Shown here piece by piece: positions 9,913 through 21,970 of a DNA stretch of 27,227 bases. Numbering within the stretch: position 1 is the first letter of the stretch; each line of letters begins with the position of its first letter. The notes beneath the pieces are model-generated. The model did not search any database. It saw only the letters and a program-made list of their open reading frames with translations, and had not been told where the DNA came from. A program made the translations under genes and the position numbers. The DNA lies in the NCBI GenBank assembly GCA_910592005.1, contig CAJVPP010000714.1:1-27227 (forward strand), in the 5' to 3' direction. Source of the stretch: Funneliformis mosseae. Its lineage: Eukaryota > Glomeromycota > Glomeromycetes > Glomerales > Glomeraceae.

Positions 9913-12900
9913 ATGTCGTATATAAAAGCCTCTCTCAAAAGTGCACGGGAAGCATTAGAGGCGAAAAATTGGGAATTCGCAGTAACTAACTGTGAAAATG
10001 TGCTTAAATTTGAAAATGACAATTATATGGCGTATGTATAAAGAGAGAGAGGAAGTTGTATCGATTTATATCCCTCCTTTAAAAATCCGAATGATTTTGC
10101 GAATTTATTATTATTCGTCAAATTAGACACGTGTTTCTTGGTTTAGCAAAATTAAATTTAAACCGAATTTCAGAAAGTGAACAGGCATATTTACGTGCTA
10201 TCGAGATAAATCGGTCAAATCTGCTCGCCTGGCAGGTTCGTCGTAATTTCCCTTTAAAAATTTAACTCGTTTTTTTTTTTTTTTTTTTATCAAATACATG
10301 TAAAACTTTTTTTAAAATTTTTTTAGGGTCTTACAAAGTTTTATGAAAGTCAAGAGAAATGGTCGGAACTGGCAGAGACCTTGCAAGAAATATTGAACCT
10401 ACATAAAGCAAGGTAATTTTTGAAATCAACTTTGCTTTTTTTAGATTTTAAATTTGAAATTAATCCTGATTTTAATTTAGCAAAGATGCCAATAAAATGA
10501 TCGATACCATCAATAAATTGATTGATTTATATACAAAGCGGAAAGATCGGAAAGCAGTAGGTTCGATCAATATCTTTTGATTCAAAGATGTATTTACTAT
10601 GGAAAGAAATTAACTAATCGTCCCCTTTATTTCATTAATTACCAGCTTGTATCTATTCTTGAATTTTTGTTACCAGGAAGTCCATATTATGATTCTATTA
10701 AGAAATTGGTTGATGTTCCGACACCTGTGCAGACGTTATCGAGAATAATTGAATTGTTGGATAAGGAAGAAAATGAAACTATAAACAGGGAAATTGAAAC
10801 ACGAAGAAAACGACTTGGTGCTGGTAGTCCGGCTGAGATCAAATCGAAAGTTTATCAGGAAGTTTATACTTCTTCTAAGGTAGAGTAGTTAATTATTTCT
10901 CTGAGTACATTATTATTTAAACTAATATCTATTATATTCATTTGAAAGCTGGAAGAATTTTACGATAAACTATTTGAATTAATCGATGATTCGAATGCTT
11001 CTCGTGTGGATATTACGAAATTATCGCAGAACTATATTGAACATCTTCAAAAGAAAATCGCTATAATCTCATTGAATGATAAACACAGGGTAGGGTTTGC
11101 TCATCTTTTGACTTGGAATCTTTTTTTTTTTTTTAAAAAAAAAAAGGTAATATTAAATACCATCTGGTTCATTTTTTTACCTACTATCATTAGATACGGG
11201 AGAAACTTTACGAGAAGTCTCAACGGCTTATCGATCGCGGATATGATTCTCCGATGCCTTATGAAATAATCATTGAAAGCACAGATGCGTCCTCCGCAGG
11301 TATATATAATACATGCGAATGCTTGTTTTATGGTTTATATGTGCTCAATCGAATTATTTTTGCTTATAAAATAGACGAGTATGATTCAACGTTATTAAAA
11401 CAATATTCTGAAAATTTTCCTCATTCCGGGTTATCAAAGATCATTCAAGGTTATTTCAAATATTTGCAAGGGAAGCCAGATGAAGCATTAGATCTGTATA
11501 ATGTATATTTAGCTTTATTTATTTTTATTTTTATTTATTTAAAGGAAATTGGCGAATTTGTAATAATTCTAATTTGTATTTGATTGTTAATAGGAAGGAT
11601 TTGAAATGGCAGAAAATAGTTTATTTGGTCATCTTACATTAAGTTGGATTTATTATGAATCTAAAGATTATGAATTAGCTTTGGAAACTGCAAAGAACGG
11701 ACGTGATGTGGTTCAAAAATATAACAAAGAATTTGGAAGCACACTTGACAGGTAAAAGTAATTATGGATGATTAGAAAATCAAATGAAATTTAAAAATTA
11801 ATCTATTGATTTTTGATTCCAGGCTCATACAATCACTGCAATTGTGTATGGCAAATTGTTATTTAAATATTGATGTCAAATATTATACCGATGCATTGTC
11901 ACTTTATCAAAAACTTTTAAAAGCAGACAAGAATAATATTCCGGCTCTACAAGTATGATAGCATTTGTCATCGTTTTCATATTTTTATAAATTGAATTAT
12001 ATATATATTTATTTTTTTTTAATTACCTTTATTAAATAATAATTTATTAGGGTGTTGGTATGGTGTTATCTGCACAAAAACAATATGATAAAGCTATTGA
12101 AATTTTCGAGAAAATACAAAAATTGGATTCATCTAATCATATTTCTATCAGTGAGATTGGATGGATAGAATTTTTACAAGAAAATTATGAAGAAGCAGCA
12201 AAATTAACTTTGAAAGCAATTGAAATGAGTAATGAAAATGCACTTTACTTCTATCGATTAGGTCGAATTTATTGGGGCATGGGTGGTAAGCATTTATTAC
12301 CAATCACGTTAAGGTTATTCAACAATCGTCATCAAGATAAATTTTTTTTTCTTTTTAAAAAAAAAATCACAAAGATGAGCATCGTAACGATAAAAACCGT
12401 GCCTATGCACAGTTTGTTCGTTCGGCAAAACTCGACCCACGTTTTGCAAGTTCATTTACTTACCTTGGACATTATTATCGTCTCATTGAGAAAGATCACG
12501 TTCGTGCGAAGAAATGTTATCAAAAATCATTTTCTACTGATCCACGCGAAGAAGAGGCGGGCTTTCAATTAAGTGAATATTATCAATCCGATAGAGAATT
12601 TCAGAATGCTGAAGATCTATATCGGACAACAGTTCAAGTAAATTATAAGGCTGGATGGGCTTGGAAAAGATTAGGATTTTCGGAATTGGTAAAATCATCA
12701 TATTGATAAATCCCGATAGGTTTAATATTGTTATTAATATGTCCTAATTCATAATAGGAAAATGGGAATTACTTGGAAGCGATAACGGATTTTCAAACCG
12801 CTTTAAGAACTGATTCCAAGGATATACATTGTTGGGAGGGCCTTGCAGAATCCTATCGAAGAGAAGGAAGATATACGGCTTCTATGAAAGCTTTTTTGCG

Positions 12901-15624
12901 CGCAATTGAATTAGATCCATCTTCGGTGTTTGCAAATTATAAGGCTGCTACCGTGAAACAAAAATTAGGCATGTATGCCGAGGCAATTGACCAGTATAAT
13001 TTAACTCTTGAAAAAGCTCAAATTAAAGGTGAAGAAAATCACATGCTCTCATTAAAAGGACTTGGTGATTGTTACTTGGCTTTGACAAAAGAGTATTTTC
13101 AAGGTGGATATTATGGTAGAGCAGCTGAATCATTAGGTCATGGCCTATCGACAATTTTGCGTGCAATAAGAGTAAATAATAAAGTTCAATGTCTTTGGAA
13201 ATTGGTTGGTGATCTTTGTATTGCAGCTCCGTCATTGCCAAATTATCTTGATTTAGTACCTGTCGAAATAATAGTAAACCTTGTTGAAATAGCAAGAAAA
13301 GTAGATTTAGATTTCAAATTACATCTTCCCAAAGATATTGATAATCTTGGAATCAGACTAATAACGGATACTGATTTCAGCAATTTGCGGGGTGCCGATT
13401 TACTTATAATCCTGTTAACTTGCGGGTGCCTTGCTTATAAATATGCTATCCTTTTAAGTGGTAATCGATCCGACACCGCATCTGCCCTGTGGTATGACCT
13501 CGGATTAATTTATTATAACGTGTACCAATGCATATCCGGTGATGGAAATGAAGTTGATATGTCAAATTTATTGAGCATTGCAATTCGTAGCGTTAAGATT
13601 GCACTAAAATTTGAACCAACGAATAGTAATTTTTGGAACGCACTTGGGGTTATGACTCTTATTGATGATGCAAAAATTAGTCAAAACGCCTTTATTAAGG
13701 CAATCAATTATTCTCCAATGGTAAAATTTAGTTTCGTACCTTTCCCTTTTTTTTATACTTGACTTTATTAACTCGTAATTATCAATATCACTTAATAGAA
13801 TGCAACCCCTTGGACGAATTTAGGAATCTTGTACTTGTTACATTCTGATTTAGAACTTGCGAATCAAGCATTTTCAAAAGCCCATTCACTTGACCCTGAT
13901 TATGTACCTGGGTGGGTCGGACAAGCTTATGTTGCCAATTTGTGGGGAAGTAGTAGTGAGGCCGTTGAATTATTTGAACATTCTTATGAGATCAGTGGCG
14001 GAGGTTACGTTGTAAGTAATTTTATTTTTCTAGAATTATTGTACCCTTATTGGCTTCGGCTTTTCTAATTGTAACTTATAGCTTGAAGCGGATTATGGTT
14101 TTGCCTCGCAAGCATTTATTCAATATAAAAATTCGTCCAAGTTACACCGATCCTCACTTATATCACCGACCTTTGCATTGTTAAAACTTACTGAGCAAAG
14201 ACCTGATGACGCGGCGGCAATGAATCTTTTGGGAATATTCTATGAATGGCTTAATCAGCCTGATAAGGCGGCAGAAGCATTTTCAAACGCGACATTGGCA
14301 CTTGAAAGATTAATTCAACGTGAACAACAACGGCAAGGCCTAGCTGACGAAGATCAAGTATCAAATATTCCTAATTATTTAATAAACAAACTAGCTTACG
14401 TACAAGGGAATCTTGGTCGAGTACTATGTGCAAACCATGATTTTTCTGGTTCAATATCAGCATATAATAGAACATTATCTTTGATCGAGCAGGGTAATTT
14501 GACATCGGCGGCTACATTTAAGATTTATACAATATTAGGAGTTGGCTTGTCTTATTATTTTAATAATCAATTAGAAGATTCCTTACAAATGTTTGAGATA
14601 GCTCTTAATGAAACTGATGATGCTGAACAAATAGGCGGAGGGATTGGTATTAATGAAGTACGAAAGGATGTTGTGGTCCTATTATCACAAGTGCTTTGGG
14701 CTTTGGGAGGGGTTGATCATAAAAAGTTGGCAAAAGAGGAATTATTTAGATGGTAACATATTTTTTTTTTTTTTGATTATTTTTATTGAAGGGAAATTTT
14801 TATACGAATTGGATAAATCTTCCTTAATATCAAACAATTTGTAGCATTGCACAAAACCCGAATCACCTTCCTGCTATTTTTGGATTATGTGCGATGGGCT
14901 TATTACAAGATGATGAGACATTGGCATCTGCCACTTTAAATGAAATGATAAAATTACCTATTAAAGTTATTGGTGGGAATATTTCTCTTTACTTTTTTTT
15001 TTTTTTTTTATCGATGATTTAATTTTATTTGAATATTTTAAATTGTGTGATAATCTAGATAACTTGGATAGAGAACGTGATGTCGATTTCTTATTGAGCA
15101 GATATTTCTTATTGCGGGTAATAAATCTACTTGATATTTTGGAAGCTTTTTTCTAACACGTGTCTTTCCTTTTTTATTTACAAGTCATTTCTAAACGTTT
15201 CATCCAGAATTCGCCCGAAGAAGCCACAAATACTCTCACGAAATCAGTGCATCTTAAGCCATTCGAGTTGATTGGATGGTCACGGCTCGCTAATCATCTC
15301 ACATCAATTGCATCCCCATTTACGTCGGTTTCAATTGCCTCTACAGCATTAGCGTTAATATCTAATCCTCTATCAAATGCTTCCAAAAATTTGGGCACTA
15401 TGACAAAAGCAAAATTGTATCAAACGTTCGTGACAGCGTTGTTGATTACCAGACAACATTTATCGAATGAGATATCAGACGAAGAAGAAAGTATTAAAGT
15501 TGAGAAAATTAAATTATGCGAGAAATTAAGATTAGAAGCTTTACGAGCTATCCAAACAGCTATTAAAATTGCTCCATGGGATCTGGTTGGATGGTCATTA
15601 CTTGGGATAGCTTGTGGAAAGTAG
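9913..15624 (+). CDS. SKI3: Ski complex TPR scaffold subunit Ski3 (SKIC3/TTC37 orthologue), about 1436 aa
   Basis: Ski3 is the tetratricopeptide scaffold that joins the Ski2 helicase and Ski8 in the cytoplasmic Ski complex, which threads mRNA into the exosome for 3'-5' decay. Eighteen exons: 9913-10031, 10127-10235, 10327-10412, 10481-10556, 10646-10879, 10949-11089, 11194-11299, 11375-11502, 11594-11751, 11823-11952, 12051-12285, 12375-12688, 12758-13720, 13799-14011, 14082-14752, 14845-14972, 15059-15117, 15185-15624. Introns are 67-104 bp and GT-AG. The N-terminus (MSYIKASLKSAREALEAKNW, then HVFLGLAKLNLNRISESEQA after splicing) is the typical Ski3 first TPR pair. TPR consensus recurs throughout, e.g. 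FLRAIELDPSSVFANYKAAT in exon 13. A middle region (about 780-880) has longer helices, and TPRs resume to the C-terminal DLVGWSLLGIACGK. Total length matches fungal Ski3 (about 1400 aa). The frame is continuous through 17 exons, but the exon 17/18 junction is out of phase by one base. Confidence 0.93.
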
Positions 15625-18069
15625 GAATCTTGTAAATATTAATAATTTAAAATAAGTTCAATTATTTGGTATAAAACGATCATGTTTATCACGTAATTTT
15701 CCTTGGGAAAACGTAAATCAATTCTTTTAATTTTTTAATTACAAACATTAAAAGAAAAGAAAATCATGGAATGTGTGTCATTTTACTTGCTGCATTGTAA
15801 TTTACTCAGGTTTCACGAAAATATTTTTAAACTTGAAACTTACGTTTTATCAAATACATCATAACTGAATATTTTGTTAACATGTAATGCATGCATGATT
15901 TATGAAAACGTGCAAAAAAGGAAAAAAAGAACGGACATGTTCCTAAAAAAAAAATTTCTTTTGTTATATTAATTATGTTTTTTCTTTTTAAGAACAAAAA
16001 AATTCATGTACGCGCATTTACGGTAACGTACAAAATTTTCTAAAATGCGCACGCGGAGAGATTATGTCATGTGACGTAATAACCAATGCATTAGTTATAC
16101 ATCAGACAAGGGCCGAACACCTGTGAAAACTTTAGAAATAGGTCTTTGTTCCTGCAGAGTTTTTTGATTTTCGTTATATTTATTACTTTATGTTAGGAAT
16201 ATGCATGTGTCAATTGGTAGGTAGCGGAAGGATATAGCGGTATCGGAACTCCAACTTTTTAAGTATTAGGTAAGCATTCTTAGCATAAATTCGGCACAAA
16301 ACTTGATTGTTACTCAAGAAAATCAAAGAGTTGATCCGATAATCAAATATAAATGGTCATTAAATTTTTTTTTAAGCTTAAATATTTTGCGATTGGGGGT
16401 GAAAGGGGGTAAAAAAAAAAAAAAAACTAATTATTTATGGCGAATTCGGAAATGTCCGAGAGATCTAACTAATTCCAAATTCCGGCCCGAATATGTGTTC
16501 CAGATCAAGAAGTGATCAATAATTGCGTAATGCCGGCCAAAATTTATAAACGTGAGCCCTGATGCAAAAGTTAAAGTTTGATCGGAAATAAGTATCACAT
16601 CTCATTGTGTGCTATGATGGTTTATACTGCTTATACATTGGATATGTACGTCTTTTTGAAATCTCCTTACGGTTGATACATAATGAATAAGAACGCCTCC
16701 ATAAAAATAGGTCGTTTCATATTTCATGTTTCGGAATTTCTACGAACTCCGATTCCAAAAAGTCTGTTATACTTTTATTTTTTTTTCTCTGTGGATATCA
16801 ATTGATAATTAATTTGGTGTTTTGGCTTTTTACGATCGTATATTGAATTATTGAATTGACCCGAAAAAAAAATAAGGCCTGACATTGTTGTTTCCACAAT
16901 GTGAAATGCATTGTTATAAAAAAAAAAAAGGGTTCCCACTTACGTATAATGGATTTCTTTATAGGTACTCAATCACATTTACTATTTTAGACAAATCGTT
17001 GACTCCTTTTGGGCGAAATCAAATTCATAAAATCGTGCAGGTTATTGGCCGAACCTTAAATTAGAGTTTCACGTCAATCTGGACATTCATTAATTCTTTT
17101 TCGGTATCATTTTTCTCATTACCTATTTGATAAATATGAAACATGATGATGATTAGGTGATAATGGAAACATGTCCCTTAAAGGTAGTCATTGTTCGAAT
17201 TCTTGATTACGGTCGTACGGTGATCAGCATGTTTCAAATGTGCTACTAAAAAAAGATTATCAAAAGTAGGGAATAAAAAAAATTAATCCAAATAAAGAAT
17301 TCTCATTACCAAATGTGACCTTTGTTATGAAATTCCTACTTTGTCGTTTTTTTTTTTTCTTTTTTTCTTTTTTAAGTCGGATGTTCCTAAAGTTATATTG
17401 GACAAAAAAGGGCAAACTGGTTTTTCTTGTTTATGAAATTTTTGAAACAAAATCGAATTATGTATTATGTTGGTTAATATTTTTCTCCCAAAAGGAAAGT
17501 TGATATAATCTATAAATGGTTAGATTGATTTTTGATATGAACCCCGAATATGATATCACAGTAGATGGGATAATTTGACGAACTGAAACAATAAAATTTC
17601 TCTAATTATAGATAATGCAATGGATGGAAAAGGAATACTGCAGATAAGCCCCCCTTATTTTTTTACCTCTTTAGGTCACAAAATAATAAATTTTATTATG
17701 CATAAAATTACATTAAAATTATATAAATTATCGAATTTTCTTGAATCTTTGTAAAAATTTTATCACGGCAAAAAAAAAAAAAAAAAGGGTGTCAGTGTCC
17801 ATTGTAAAATCTTTTCGGAATCGATATTCCGTGAATTTAATTGTCACATGGTCATTTAAAACACAGAAAATTACATGGTACAGCCCTGAAAAAAAAATTT
17901 TAATTCTCCTGCTTTTTTGCTTTTTACCATAAATAAGTTAGGATTTCATTGAAACAAAAAAAAATAAAAAAAAAAAAAGATAAAAAGATAAATATATATA
18001 TATATATACATAATTAAATAAACAAATAAAATTAAAAATAAATAGACAGGCAAACAAAAAAAAAAAAAA

Positions 18070-18100
<31 letters not shown>
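15625..18100. other. Long intergenic region, no gene recognised
   Basis: About 2.5 kb of moderately balanced sequence, clearly less A/T-rich than the deserts, with scattered CG words. Short ORFs at 16303-16515, 17315-17503 and 17741-17932 are dominated by homopolymer-encoded Lys or Phe and are not convincing. A CRE-like TGACGTAA sits at 16071-16078. A GC-containing 17-mer shared with the SKI3 promoter is at 16526-16542. The right end (17950-18100) is a long A-rich then T-rich low-complexity tract with a TA run near 17994-18008. Confidence 0.5.
16526..16542 (-). repeat. Second copy of the 17 bp GGCCGGC word
   Basis: CGTAATGCCGGCCAAAA is the exact reverse complement of 9780-9796. A 17-base match that includes GGCCGGC is not expected by chance in 27 kb of A/T-rich DNA. 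The similarity does not obviously extend into the flanks. Confidence 0.6.
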
Positions 18101-18101
<1 letters not shown>

Positions 18102-18140
18102 ACCACACCACATTTCTTCCCTCCTCTCTCTTTCATACCA
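18101..18140 (+). promoter_or_regulatory. CT-rich block before the arrestin-like gene
   Basis: ACCACACCACATTTCTTCCC is followed by TCCTCTCTCTTTC just after a T run of more than 20 bases and 37-76 bp upstream of ATG 18177. It resembles the pyrimidine-rich core promoters and leaders of fungal genes and the block before the gene at 7099. Confidence 0.3.
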
Positions 18141-18176
18141 AGTATCGGGTATACATGTATGAAGGCATAAATAACA

Positions 18177-19253
18177 ATGAGACCAGCTACTCAATTTATA
18201 AGAACGAAAAGTCACAAATGTTTCTTCTCATATCCATATAACATGACGACCTTTCAAACCGGTTACCTTGGCATAGGACCTTCGAAAATCTCTGGAGGTT
18301 TCCATCTACGTTATCCTGCTTCGAATCCCATTGACGTTGCAAGAATTGAAGCTACCTTGGTTGGTCAAGAATGTTTATCCAACATAGCTCAAGACGACTT
18401 GAAGAATACAAAGAATACATTTTATTCTCAAACTCAATGTATTTATCAATCTATTACACCCTCAACCGGCTCTAGAGTTTCCTTAACCCCGATAACCTCG
18501 CTTGATTTAAGTTTTGAATTCCACCTTGACGATGATATCCCTCCTTCCTATTCTTCCGTTTCGCAAGATTCCGTACTTGACCACGAGATGATTAGATACA
18601 AGGTGAAAATCACTATATTTCGTAAACGTAATTATTTGAAATTACAAGGGAAGAATAAAAAAATTTCGATAGAATGTCAAATTGAACGGTATAGCCTTCC
18701 TTCCGTATTGAAATCAACAAGTCAAGTCTCATTGCATCGGTCTGAAACAAATAAGCAAATTTCCAATCCTTTGTTAGACGCAATTAGGTATAAAGCTACG
18801 TTGTCCTCCCAATACATTGATATGAACAGCATTATGGTCATACCATTGACCTTAATCTTACCTAATCCGCTTATGAAGATCAAAGAAATTGACGTTGTCA
18901 TTAAAGAACGTCAAAGGTTCAAAAATTCAGACAAGGATACCATTTACTTTAAGGCATCGAACAAAATATTAGAATATAAATTATCGGGTGATTGTATTGA
19001 GCTCGTTGATGAAAACATTAATGAGTACTTTGCTGAAATGAAAATGGATGTTCCACGTTTTGAGAGTGTTTGTAGATTTCAGGCGCATGAAGGTGTTAGA
19101 CCTTTGAAATACTTCAAGGTTAAACATATTTTAAAGATCAAAATCAAATTCGCCAATGGGGATCAATTTGTATTAGAAGAATTCGTTTGGTTGCAAAGAT
19201 CATTAAGTGAAAGGAAAATTTTCAAAGGAAGAGAGAGGGGTTACATCAATTAA
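18177..19253 (+). CDS. Arrestin-fold (alpha-arrestin-like) protein, 358 aa
   Basis: Intronless. The N-terminal half has the alpha-arrestin pattern: a core strand run with GGFHLRYPASNPIDVARIEA followed by TLVGQE (residues 40-65), and YKVKITIFRKRNYLK (141-155) matching the strand where arrestin-N domains read Y-x-V/L-x-V/I. The C-terminal half has strands LTLILPNPL (224-232) and YFKVKHILKIKIKF (312-325), as in arrestin-C domains. PPSY (122-125, within DDDIPPSYSS) fits the PPxY motif bound by WW domains of Nedd4/Rsp5-type ubiquitin ligases. Alpha-arrestins act as adaptors that bring such ligases to membrane transporters, so an endocytic adaptor role is a reasonable inference. The motif is unusual in sitting inside the N-domain rather than in a C-terminal tail. 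ATG 18243 (MTTFQTGYLG) is an alternative start; the first ATG adds 22 residues of unclear value. Not assignable to a specific orthologue. Confidence 0.75.
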   Translation: MRPATQFIRTKSHKCFFSYPYNMTTFQTGYLGIGPSKISGGFHLRYPASNPIDVARIEATLVGQECLSNIAQDDLKNTKNTFYSQTQCIYQSITPSTGSRVSLTPITSLDLSFEFHLDDDIPPSYSSVSQDSVLDHEMIRYKVKITIFRKRNYLKLQGKNKKISIECQIERYSLPSVLKSTSQVSLHRSETNKQISNPLLDAIRYKATLSSQYIDMNSIMVIPLTLILPNPLMKIKEIDVVIKERQRFKNSDKDTIYFKASNKILEYKLSGDCIELVDENINEYFAEMKMDVPRFESVCRFQAHEGVRPLKYFKVKHILKIKIKFANGDQFVLEEFVWLQRSLSERKIFKGRERGYIN

Positions 19254-19867
19254 ATTGAAATACATCTAGAATAATTATTGTATATATATTTTCACATAAG
19301 ACAATGGATTTTTTTTTATTAAATATTTTATATAAAGAAAAAAAAAAAATATAAGTCGAAAACAAAAAAAAAAATTTTTTTAATAAATAGCGACGGTTTG
19401 ACGCCATAGAATCTCTCATATTAAAAACCGGATTTAAAAAATTAAGCTACGATATTTTTCCGGTAAATTGAAACAACACAACCCTTGGTCAAACATTAAA
19501 AAGCTTAATAAGCTTAATAAAATTCGTTGAATGGTATACCAAATAAGGAAACTTGATTTCGAGATTAGGATTCATAATATTCGATATCTAGATTAATACA
19601 AAACCGTAAGGATCTAAAATCGTTTGATGCAGTTAATTAGGCGCCCGAACATTTTTAAATTTAGTAAATTATGTAATTAAAAAAAAAATTTCTTCAAACT
19701 ATGTACAATACATGTATATGCTTTATTATATCAATAAATTTATTAATTATATTAAAAATTTCAACATAATCGGGTATTGGTAAACTTTAATAATTTTGGA
19801 ATCAAAATAAGGTCTGTGCGACGCAAGTTTAACTCATAATATCTGATATAACCCCAAATTTCGTGTA

Positions 19868-19899
<32 letters not shown>

Positions 19900-20435
19900 T
19901 CAAACGTTATTACAGTAACCTTAAGATGCATATGACACTTACTACTTCACTCTGTCCATATGGATTGGGGAGGATTATCATCCGAATTACCCGAAACGTC
20001 AACCTATCGATACGTTTTCTCTGAGATAGATTTTTATTTCCCGAGATAAAGCAATTTCCCCCTTGATTAGACGGCTTAAGACCATCTAAGTAACTCATTC
20101 ATTTACGTAATTTTTTTTTTTTATATATATCAAAAAATTTGTCATTTATTGCTATAATTAAAATATTTTACTTTTTATAATTAAATTTACATTAATTATT
20201 ATTATTTTATAATTAATTTACATTAATTATTACTATTATTACTATTTAATTTGTAATTAAAGTTTTATAGCGACGCAAGATTATAAACCTTTTCCCTCTG
20301 ATATTACAGAGCTCACAATAATTGAATTCACAAAATTTGGTTTAAATGAACTATCCTAACTTCCTAATCTTTATCTAAGAAAACTCACGCGGGAAAATTG
20401 TGTGATTTATTGATACAACCTTTTGTATTAAGATC
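19254..20435. other. Intergenic, homopolymer tracts
   Basis: This space lies between the 3' ends of two convergent genes. It includes a small AAGCTTAATA tandem (19501-19520), an uninterrupted run of 27 T (19874-19900) and A/T repeats such as ATTATTATTATT near 20190-20245. A 62-codon minus-strand ORF at 19910-20098 has no recognisable features. No RNA gene seen. Confidence 0.5.
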
Positions 20436-21518
20436 TTATTTGCAATTCTTGCACCTCGTCTTGCAACCCACTTCATTCAAATGTTTCCTACAGTTTTTAC
20501 AGATTGTAAGACAACAAGTTTCCCCAGATTTGTGTCTGCACCCATCGTAAATTTTACGCATCCGCATTAACATCTTCCCTTGTTGCAGCACTTCCAGTAT
20601 CCAGGTATGTGTTTTGATCTTTTAGGTTTAATTCCCCCAAAAGTAAAGACACGAGTGGTCCAAGCTTCGGGACTATGGTCAGACACTTTTCTAGTTGTAG
20701 CTCCAACATAGAGATCTGAATGCTTTTGAAAATGTGAAGCAGGATGTATATCTATAACGTTTCCTTGATGCACAAGCTCTGTATCAGGGTGAAATGATTC
20801 TGAATCCAAATGACACTTTGGCGATGCAAACCTCGGATCGGTTTCTTCGGGACATTTCAAACACTTGACTCTTCTAATTTCGAGAAGTATTGGACGCTCG
20901 ACATGTCCTTTCATTAACGATTCATATCTTGCAACGATTCGGTCCGGTTCCGATTCTTTAAAAACACTAAACTCATTTAATTGATCACTTTGAGAATTGC
21001 AACCTTCGATAAACACTATTAGATGGTAAACTTTCAAATAGTAAAATCTTAAATTCGCCGGTTCTTGAAAGCGAGGTAGCCATTTCTCTGGCAGCATCAC
21101 GAGGACCAGCACTATTCGTGTCACTGGCACCTTTAATTACGATGATGGTATTGTCCCACGCATTACCGGTGTAGTATTTCGTCAAAGTTTCTATAAACTT
21201 TGCTTGACGTTTATATGAAGCTTTCGCTCTGTCATCAGGTGCCACGAACCACAAGATTGTTGTGATATTTTCAATTCCCTCTTCCATCATCTTAAAAAAA
21301 ATCGAACGCTTAATTTTCTCATCGTTCGTGTTTTCGTGAGAAGCATCTAACCCAGGTGTATCAATGTAGAAACCTCCGTCTTTAATATTATAAATCGTAA
21401 CTTCATTTATTTCGGAGTTGGTGGAACGCCCGATTTTCACATTTTTCGCCCCAAAAAAGGTTGCAGTAAAACTCTTCCCTGTGCCTGTATTTCCAATAGC
21501 AAAAATGCATCGTGATGG
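20436..21518 (-). pseudogene. Broken P-loop GTPase (AIG1/GIMAP-like) with His/Cys-rich tail
   Basis: Read on the minus strand from the acceptor TATTAG before 21518. The Walker A/G1 motif GNTGTGKS (21471-21494) is followed by the G3 motif DTPG (21351-21362), the fold segments LWFVAPDDRAKASYKR and DNTIIVIKGASD (the G4 position), and AGPRDAAREMATSL. After the G domain come KYESLMK-like sequence (ARYESLMKGHVERPI), RRVKCLKCPEETDPRFASPK, a His-rich stretch, and a Cys-rich end with two CKNC motifs, probably metal binding. I associate this layout with expanded fungal AIG1-type families. Three lesions interrupt it: a frameshift at the short A run at 20989-20991 (after LQFSK), a TAA at 20567-20569 (after CCNKGRC), and a one-base loss in the A run at 20552-20555. 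Reading continues normally after each, to TAA 20436-20438. The start exon is missing or not recognised; an ORF upstream (to 21645) is in the wrong phase. Could be a recent pseudogene or homopolymer sequencing error. Confidence 0.8.
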
Positions 21519-21970
21519 CTAATACATACACATCGAATATGAGTATTAAATTCTTACCTAAGTACTTAATAAAAAAAATGATAATGTCCATACTTAAGTT
21601 TGGCATATTTATATGTTCGTTGATATCAAAAGGTTGGATATTCAAAAAAATCTTTGGTGGGAAAAAAAAATGGTTTTGAAATGAACATTCTTTTTTTCAA
21701 ATGATATAATTTTTCGAATGATAAGGTATTATTGAAATAAGACGAAACTGGAATAAATGATGATACCATTTCGTTTTCATGACAATATTTCGTCACACTA
21801 AAAATATAAACTAAGCCAAAATAAAATCAGCTTAATCTGAAGGCTATTAAAAACATTGTAGAACATAATCCGTAACTGAGATTTTTTTTTTAATAGTATT
21901 ATTTCAAAATCGTGGTAAATTAAATATAAGATTGACCAAAAATAAACTAAAGTTAGAGTTATTCCCTACA
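21519..21970. other. Upstream flank of the GTPase gene
   Basis: It should contain the promoter and first exon of the minus-strand GTPase. A GTAAGA donor (about 21557 reading leftwards) and a TATTAG acceptor are only 39 bp apart and would join in the wrong phase, so no first exon is called. The remainder is A/T-rich with poly-A/T runs and no other feature. Confidence 0.4.

Noticed and set aside
13023..13295. 90-codon minus-strand ORF
   Set aside because: Shadow of SKI3 exon 13, which has clear TPR coding on the other strand.
16071..16078. TGACGTAA, CRE/bZIP-like site
   Set aside because: An eight-base match far from any start codon (about 2.1 kb before the arrestin-like gene) is not enough to call a regulatory site.
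17161..17230. Possible tRNA, because of a GTTCGAATTC box-B-like word
   Set aside because: No acceptor or anticodon stem pairing could be found around it; no other tRNA-like box pairs were seen on either strand.
16303..17932. Plus-strand ORFs at 16303-16515, 17315-17503 and 17741-17932
   Set aside because: Much of each product is homopolymer-derived Lys or Phe; no domain, no conserved start context and no plausible neighbouring exons.
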